Below, in pieces: positions 6,510 through 15,500 of a stretch of DNA of 34,418 bases. A model generated the notes under the pieces. It saw only the letters and a program-made list of their open reading frames with translations. It did not search any database and had not been told where the DNA came from. A program made the position numbers and the translations under genes. Source of the DNA: Kitasatospora xanthocidica (GTDB lineage Bacteria; Actinomycetota; Actinomycetes; Streptomycetales; Streptomycetaceae); NCBI RefSeq assembly GCF_014656195.1, contig NZ_BNBY01000029.1:67722-102139 (forward strand). Reading direction: 5' to 3'. Position 1 is the stretch's first letter, and every line of letters begins with the position of its first letter.

Positions 6510-9500
6510 CCGTACCCACGGCGGCGGGGCTGGCCCTCTCGGCCGGCCAGGCCGACATCTGGTTCGACGAGAAGCTCAGCGGAGGCGGCAGCGCCTACAA
6601 CACGGCCGGCTACCTGGACATCCGCGGCCCGCTGGACCCCGAGCTGTTCCGGCGCGCCGCCCGGCGGCTGGTCGAGGAGGCCGAGTGCACCCGGGTCCGG
6701 GTGCGGGAACTGGACGGCGCGCCCCGGCAGGTCGTCGAGCCGCTCGCCGACCTGCCGTACCGGCTCCTCGAACCGGGCGACGAGCAGGCGGCGCTGGCCT
6801 GGATGCGGGCCGACCTGGACACCGCCTTCGACCCGGAGGAGGGCCCGCTGTTCCGGCTGGCGCTGCTGCGCCTGGGCGCCGACCGGGCCCTGTTCTACAT
6901 GTGCATCCACCACCTGCTCTGCGACGGCTACAGCCAGGTCGTCTTCTGGCGGCGGCTGTCGGAGATCTACCGGGCGCTGCTGACCGGGCAGGACCCGGCC
7001 GCCGGCACGCTCCCGCCGCTGAGCGTCCTGCTGGACGGCGAACGGGCCTACCAGGAATCCGCGCAGGTCACCCGCGACCAGGAGTACTGGCAGCGCCGCT
7101 TCCCCGACACCCCCGAACCGGTCAGCCTGGCCGTCCGGGACGCCGAGCCCGGGCCCGGCTTCGTGCGCGGCCGCTTCGAACTGGACGGGCCGACCGCGGA
7201 CCGGCTGCGCGAGGTCGCCCGGGACGCCTCGGTGACCTGGCCGACCGTGGTGATGGCCGCCGTCGGCGCCTACACCTGGCGGCTGACCGGCGTGCGCGAC
7301 GTACTGCTCACCGTCCCGGTCACCGCCCGGGTGGGCGCGGCGATGCGGGCCGTCCCCGGCATGGTGGCCAACACCCTGCCGCTGGCGCTGCGTTACGACC
7401 CCGGCGCCACCCGCGGCGAACTGCTCCGGCAGACCTCGCGCGAGTTCACCCGCGGCATCAAGCACCAGCGGCTGCGGGTCAGCCGGATCCGCCGCGCACT
7501 GGGCCTGCGCAGCGACGACAAGCGCCCCTTCGGGCCGCTGGTCAACATCCTGCCGCAGCAGACCCTGCTCCCGCTCGGTCCGTGCGAGATGACCGTCAAC
7601 AACCTCTCCACCGGCCTGATCGACGACTTCGAGATCACCCTGGTGGAGGCCGCCGCCGGGCAGGGCATGACCGTCCACCTCAGCGGAAACGACCGCCGCT
7701 ACGACCAGGCGGAGATGGACGCGCACGCCGCCCGGCTGCGCCGCCTGGTCGAACGCTTCGTGGACCTGGGGCCCGACACCCCGCTCGGCCGGCTGGACCT
7801 GCTCGCCGACGAGCACCGGGCCGCCCTGCTGCGCGCGGGCGCCGGGGCCGCGGCGGCGACCTCCACCGAAGGCCTGGTGGAACGGGTGCGGAAGGTGGCC
7901 GAACGCACGCCGGACGCGATCGCCGTGACCGACCCGACCGGCAGCCTCACCTACGCCCAGCTGGTCGCCGGCGCGGGCGCCGTCTCCCGGCAGCTGCCGG
8001 TGCCCGGCCTGGTGGCCGTCCTGGCCGCGCCCGGGCGCGAGTTCGTCACCGCGGTGCTCGGCGTGATCGGCTCCGGCGGGGCGTACGTCCCGCTCGACGT
8101 CCGGGCGCCGAAGGCCCGGCTGGCCGCGCTGATCCGGGACAGCGGCGCGGCCTGGGTGCTGGCGGACGCCGCGCACCACGCGCGCGCCGTCGAACTGGCC
8201 GAACTCGCGGGCGGCGCCGCCGAACCGCTGCTGCTGGACGCCACCCCGGACCCGCTCCGGGAGCTGCCCGCGCCGGTCGGCTCCGGCGACCACCTGGCGT
8301 ACGTCATCTACACCTCCGGGTCCACCGGCGCGCCCAAGGGCGCCATGGTGCACCGCGCCGGCATGGTCAACCACCTGCTGGGCAAGATCGAGGACCTCGG
8401 CCTCACCGCGGCCGACGCCGTGGTGCAGAACGCCCCCGTCACCTTCGACATCTCGGTCTGGCAGATGCTCGCCCCGCTGCTGGCCGGCGGCCGGGTGCGG
8501 ATCGTCGACCGGGACACCGCGGCCGACCCGTACCTGCTCTTCCCGCTGACCACCGCCGAGTCGATCAGCGTGCTCGAAGTGGTGCCCTCGCTGCTGCGGG
8601 CGGCCCTGGACGCCTGGCAGTCCGCCGGGCAGCCGCCCCGGCTCCCGCGGCTGCGGCTGCTGATGGTGACCGGCGAGGTGCTGCCGGCCGACCTGGCCGC
8701 CCGCTGGACCGCCGCCTTCCCCACCGTCCCGCTGGTCAACGCCTACGGGCCGACCGAGTGCTCGGACGACGTGACGCACGCGGTGATCACCCCCGGCACC
8801 GAGCTGACCGGGACGGGCGCGCCGATCGGCCGCCCGCTGCGCAACACCCTGCTCTACCTGCTGGACGACGAACTGCACCCCGTCCCGGACGGCGTGGCCG
8901 GCGACCTCTACGCCGCCGGGGCCGGCGTCGGCCGCGGCTACCTCGGCGACCCGGGCCGCACCGCCACCGCCTTCCTCGCCGACCCGTTCGGCCCGCCCGG
9001 CACCCGGATGTACCGCACCGGCGACCGCGCGGTGCGCCGCCCCGACGGCCAGCTGGAGTTCCTGGAACGCCGCGACCACCAGGTGAAGATCCGCGGCCAC
9101 CGGATCGAGCTCGGCGAGATCGAGGCCGCCCTGCGCGGCCAGCCCGGGCTGGCGCAGGCCGCCGTCGTGGCCGTCCCCGACCCGCAGGGCCGCCGGCAGC
9201 TCGTCGGCTACCTGGTCTCCGACGGGCCCGTCGCCCCCGACCTCGCCGAGGTCCGCCGCCGACTGGCCGGCGTCCTGCCCGACTACATGCTCCCGGCGCA
9301 CCTGAGGGTCCTGCCCGAGCTGCCCTTGACCGCACACGGAAAGGTGGACCGCATGGCGCTGCCCGCACCGGACTTCGCCGCACCCGCAGGCGACCGGCCG
9401 ACCCGCACCCGCACCGAGGAGATCCTCTGCGGGGTGCTGGCCGAGGTCCTCGGCCTGGCCGAGGTCGGCGTGGACGACAGCTTCTTCTCGCTGGGTGGCG

Positions 9501-12500
9501 ACAGCATCAGCTCCATCCAGGTCGTCAGCCGGGCCCGTCGGGCCGGCCTCGCCGTCACCGCGCGCGACGTCTTCGACTACCGCACCCCCCGGGCCATGGC
9601 GGCCGTCGCCGAGCCGGTGGGCGCCGACCCGACCGCCGCCCAGGGCGTCGACGAGGGCCCGGGCGAGCTCGAACTGCTCCCGATCGCCCACCAGTTGCGG
9701 GAAAGCCTGGAGAGCCTGGACAGCCCCGCGCGGGAGTACAGCCAGCACGTGGTCCTCGACCTGCCGGCCGGCATCGGCGAGCCCCAGCTGGTCACCGCCC
9801 TGCAGGCGGTCCTCGACCGGCACCAGGCGCTGCGCCAGAAGCTGGCCGTACCGGTCGAGGGGCTGTGGACCCTGGAGGTGCTGGCGCCCGGCGCCGTCCG
9901 GGCCGAACGGCTGCTGGAGACCGCCGCGGCCACCGCAGCCCCGCTCGCCGGACAGCTCGCCGAACACACCGCCGTCGCCCGCGCCCTGCTCGCCCCCGAG
10001 GACGGCGTGATGCTGCGTGCGGTGCTGCTCACCGGCGCCGCCGGGGCGCCGGACCGGCTGATCCTGGTCGGCCACCACCTCGCCGTGGACGGCGTCTCCT
10101 GGCGCATCCTGCTGCCCGACCTGCGCGAGGCCTGGACGGACGCGGCGGCCGGTCGCACCCCGGAACCCGACCCGGTGCCGACCTCCCTGCGGCACTGGGG
10201 CCGGGCCCTGTCCGAGGAGGCCAGGAGCGCCTACCGGGTCCGCGAACTCCCCTTCTGGCGCCGCCAGCTGGAAGGCGAGGACGCCCCGCTGGGCGCGCGC
10301 CCGCTGGACCCGGCCCGGGACGTCCGGGCCACCGCCGGCCACCTGCGGGCCGAACTGCCCACCGAGCTGACCCGGCAGCTGCTGACCGCCGCGCCGGCCG
10401 CCTTCCACGCCGAGACCAACGACCTGCTGCTGACCGCCCTCACCCTGGCCGCGGCCGACTGGCGCCACCGCCGCGGCGTGCCGCAGCCCGACCTGCTGGT
10501 GGAGATCGAGGGCCACGGCCGCGAACAGCTCGGCGCCGAACTCGACCTCTCCCGCACCGTCGGCTGGCTCACCAGCGTCTACCCGGCCCGGCTGGACGCC
10601 GGCGAGACCGACTGGGCCGACCTGTGGTCCGGTGGCCGCTCGGCCGGCTCCGCGCTCAAGCGGATCAAGCAGCAGCTGCGCGAACTGCCCGGCCACGGAC
10701 TGGGCTTCGGGCTGCTGCGGCACCTCAACCCGCAGACCCAGGGCGTGCTGTCCCGGCTCGCCACCCCGCAGTTCGGCTTCAACTACCTGGGCCGGTTCAC
10801 CGGCACGGCGGGCCTGTCGGCGGCCGGCGGCGAGGCCGTCGGCCTGGGCGCCGCACCCCGGACGCCGCTGCGCCACGTGGTCGAACTGTCCGCGGTGGCC
10901 GAGGACCGCGCCGACGGACCGGTCCTGGTGGTCCAGTGGGACTGGGCCGGGGAACTGCTCACCACCGACGAGGTCGAGGACCTCGCCGCCACCTGGCAGC
11001 GGGCCCTGGAAGCCCTGGTCGCCCACGCCGGCACCGCCGGCGCCGGCGGCCGCACCCCCGCGGACTTCCCGCTGGTCGCCCTGACCCAGGCCGAGGTGGA
11101 GTCCTTCGAACGGACCGCCGGCCCGCTGGCCGACGTGCTGCCGCTGACCGCGCTGCAGCAGGGCCTCTTCTTCCAGGCCGAGTTCGACCGGGAGGGCGTC
11201 GACCCGTACACCCTGCAGATCGCCGTGGACGTGGCCGGCGAGCTCGACCCGGCCCTGCTGCGCGCCTCCGCCGAGGCACTGCTGCGCCGCCACGACAACC
11301 TGCGGGCCGCCTTCCTCACCCGCGACGACGGCGAACCGGTGCAGGTCGTGCCGGAGCGCGTACGGCTGGGCTGGTCCGAGCAGGACCTCACCGGCCTCAC
11401 GGGCGCGGCCCAGCAGCAGCGGCTCACCGAACTCACCGACGAGGAACTCTCCCGGCGGTTCGACCTGGCCAGCCCCCCGCTGGTCCGCTTCACCGTGCTG
11501 CGCCTGGGCGCCGGACGCCACCGGCTGCTGTGGAGCGTGCACCACGCCCTGGTGGACGGCTGGTCGATGGCGATCTTCGCCCAGGAGCTCTTCACCCTCT
11601 ACGCCAACGGCGCCGACCCGTCGGTCCTGGCCCCGGTCGCCCCGTACCGCGACTACGCGGCCTGGCTGGAGACCACCGACGACGAGGCCGACCGCGCCGC
11701 CTGGAAGACCGTGCTGGACGGCGTCGGCGAGGGCACGGTGCTGTTCCCCGGCGCCGGCGCGGCCGAACCGGCCCTGCCGCAGGAGCTGTTCGCCGAGGTC
11801 GACGAGGAGCTCACCGCCCGGCTCACCGCCTGGGCCGGCGGCCACGGACTGACCCTCAACACCGTCGTCCAGGGCGCCTGGGCCGTCCTGCTCGGCGAGC
11901 TCACCGGCCGGCGCGACGTGCTCTTCGGCAGCGTCGGCTCCGGCCGCCCGGCCGAGCTGGCCGGGGTGGAGACGATCGTCGGCTCCTTCCTCAACACCCT
12001 GCCGGTCCGGGTCCGCCTCGACCGGGGAGGCTCGGTGGCCGCGCTGCTGAGCGAGCTCCAGGAGCAGCAGTTCACGCTCGCCGACCACCAGCGGATCGGC
12101 CTCGCCGAACTGCGGCAACTGGTCGGCGCGGGCGAGCTGTTCGACACCGTACTGAGCTTCAACAACTACCCGATGGCCGACGTCACCAGCCTGGCCGGCC
12201 TCGTCCCCGGGCTGGACTTCCTGGCCGGCGAGGCCAGGGTGGTCGCCTCCTACCCGTTCGCGCTCTCGGTCTACCCCGGCAGCACGCTGCGCCTGCACGT
12301 CCAGTACAGCCCGTCCGCGGTCGGGCGGGAGACCGCCTCGGACCTCACCGGACGGTTCGTGCGGCTGCTGTCCGACCTGGTCTCCCGGCCGGGCGTCAGG
12401 ACGGCCGAACTCTCGGCGCTGACCGAGGAGGAGCGGTCGACGATCCTGCGCGGCTGGGGCGGCACCGTCACCGCCGACCCGGGCACCGTGGTCACCGAGC

Positions 12501-15500
12501 TCTTCGAGGCCAGGGCCGCGCACCGCCCGCAGGCGCCCGCCGTGCTGTTCCGCGGCACCGAACTCGGCTACGGCGAACTCAACGCCCGGGCCAACCGGCT
12601 CGCCCGGCTGCTGATCGACCGCGGGGTCGGCCCCGAGCAGACCGTCGCCCTCGCCCTGCCGCGCGGCCCGGAAGCGGTCGGCGCCACCCTCGCGGTGCTC
12701 AAGGCCGGGGCCGGCTTCCTGCCGATCGACGCCGACTACCCGGCGGACCGGATCGCCTACATGCTCGCCGACGCGGCCCCGGCCGTCCTGGTGACCAGCG
12801 CCGAGGCGGCCGCCGTGCTCCCGGTGCAGGGGGTGCCGCTGCTGCTGCCCGCGGAGCCGGAGACCGTCGCCGAACTGGCGCTGCTCCCCGACACCGACGT
12901 GACCGACCGGGAGCGCACCGCGCCGCTGCGGCCCGGGCACCTGGCGTACACCATCTACACCTCCGGATCGACCGGTCGCCCCAAGGGCGTCATGGTGGAC
13001 CACCGCGGCTTCGCCGCGATGATCGCCTCACTGGTGCGCCGCTTCGGCCTCGACGAGTCCGTCCGGGTCCTCCAGTTCGCCTCGCTCAGCTTCGACGCCT
13101 CGGTCTGGGAGCTGGGGCTGGCACTGCTCAACGGCGGCGTCCTGGTCATCGCCGACGAGGAGAGCCGCGGCTCCGGGCAGCCGCTGGCCGAGCTGCTCGC
13201 CTCCGCCCGGGTCACCCTGGCCGGGCTGCCCCCCGCGGTGGCGGCCGCGCTGCCCGAGGACGCCGAACTGCCGGCCGGCCTGACCGTCGCGGTGGCGGGC
13301 GAGGCCTGCCCGCCCGAGGTGGTCGCCCGACTGGCCGGCCGGGTACGGCTGTTCAACGGCTACGGGCCCACCGAGGCCGTGGTCGCCGCCACGGTCGCCG
13401 GACCGCTGCGGGCCGGTGACGGCCGGCCGCCGATCGGCGGCCCGACCGCCGCGCACCGGGTGTACGTGCTGGACGGCGCGCTGCGCCCGGTCGGCGCCGG
13501 CGTGACGGGGGAGCTGTACCTCGGCGGCGGACTGGCCCGGGGCTACCTCAACCAGCCCGGCCTGACCGCCCAGCGCTTCGTCGCCGACCCGCACGGCCCG
13601 GCCGGCGAGCGGATGTACCGCACCGGCGACCTGGTGCGCTGGCTGCCGGACGGACAGCTCGACTTCCTCGGGCGCGCCGACGACCAGGTCCAGCTGCGCG
13701 GCTTCCGGGTCGAGCTCGGCGAGATCGAGGCGGTGCTGGCCGGACACCCGGCGGTCTCCGGCGCCCTGGTGACACTGCGTCAGGAGAGCGCGGGAGGCGG
13801 CCAGTTGGTCGCCTACGTGGTCGGTGAGGAGTCCGGCCGGGCGCTGGAGGGCGAGCTGCGGCGGTACGTCGCCGAGGTCATGCCCGAGCACATGGTGCCC
13901 GCCGCCGTCGTCCGGCTGGAGCGCTGGCCGCTCACCCCGCAGGGCAAGGTGGACCGCAAGGCGCTCCCGGCACCGGACTTCGCCGGACAGGCGACCGGCC
14001 GGGCCCCGCGCACCCTCGCCGAGGAGATCCTCTGCGGCATCTTCGCGGACGTCCTGGAACTGCCCCGGGTGGGCATCGACGACGACTTCTTCGCCCTCGG
14101 CGGGCACTCGCTGCTGGCCACCCGGGTGGTCGGCCGGGCCCGCCGCCTGCTGGGCGTCGAACTGCCCATCCGCGCCCTGTTCGAGGCCCGTACGGTGGCC
14201 GCGCTGGCCGCCCGGGTGGCCGGCGCGGACGAGGCCAGGCCGGAGGTTCGGGCCCGGGCGGCCGCAGCGGCCGGCGGGATCGTCCCGCTCTCCTACGCCC
14301 AGCGCCGGCTCTGGTTCGTCCACCGGATGGAGGAGGGCGGCCCGAGCGCCTACAACGTGCCGCTGGCGCTGCGGATCGGCGGCGGGCTCGACCCGGACGC
14401 CCTGCAGTCCGCGCTGCGCGACGTGGTGGCCCGCCACCAGGTGCTGCGCTCGGTCTTCCCGCACCAGGACGACGTGCCCTACCAGCGGGTCCTGGACGCC
14501 CCCGCGGGTGACCCGGTGCTGGTCGTCACCCAGATCCCGGAGGCCGAGCTGGCCGCCGCGCTCACCGCCGAGGCCCGGGCCGGCTTCGACCTGATGGTCG
14601 AACCCGCCCTGCGGACCAGGCTGTTCGGCCTCGGCGGCGACGAGTACGTGCTGCTGCTGGTGTTCCACCACATCGCCTTCGACGGCTGGTCCATCGCCCC
14701 GCTGGTCCGCGACCTCGGGGTGGCCTACGCCGCCCGGGCGGCCGGGCGCGGGCCCGACTGGACCCCGCTGCCCGTGCAGTACTCCGACTTCTCGCTCTGG
14801 CAGCGCGACGTGCTCGGCGCCGAGGGCGACCCGGACAGCGTGCTGTCCCGCCAACTCGAGTACTGGCGGGCCGAACTGGCCGGACTGCCCGAGGAGCTGG
14901 AGCTGCCCGCCGACTTCCCCCGGCCCGCGGTGAGCAGCCACCGGGGCGACGGCGTCGACTTCGACGTCGAACCCGAGCTCCACGCCCGCCTCACCGAGAT
15001 CGCCCGGGAGTCCGGCGCGACCGTCTTCATGGTCCTCCAGGCGGCGTTCGCGGCCCTGCTGACCCGGCTCGGCGCCGGCACCGACATCCCGCTCGGCAGC
15101 CCCATCGCCGGCCGGACCGACGACGCGCTCACCGACCTGGTCGGCACCTTCATCAACACCCTGGTGCTGCGCACCGACACCTCCGGCGACCCGGCCTTCC
15201 GCACCCTGCTGGACCGGGTCCGGGAGACCGACCTGGCCGGCTACGCCCACCAGGACCTGCCCTTCGAGCAGATCGTCGAGGCGGTCAACCCGACCCGCTC
15301 GCTCGGCCGGCACCCGCTCTTCCAGGTGATGCTGGTCCTGCAGAACAACGCGGACGCGCCCGCCGCGCTGCCCGGACTGCGGGTCACGCCGGAGCCGGTG
15401 GAGACCGGCACCACCAAGTTCGACCTGCGCCTGCAGTTCGACGAGGTCCACGTCGACGGCCGCCCGGCCGCGCTGCGCGGACTGCTGGAGTACGCGACCG

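Noticed and set aside
6458..13003. A 2181-codon open frame antisense to the NRPS, and others of similar kind (e.g. 13028-16813 minus, 342-2000 plus, 28034-29731 plus).
   Set aside because: Extreme GC third-position bias leaves antisense frames open; they lack domain motifs and are fully covered by well-supported genes.
6439..13419. A long alternative-frame open reading frame on the same strand as the NRPS.
   Set aside because: It is rich in Arg/Pro/Gly with no motifs, while the frame from 6506 contains all NRPS core motifs.
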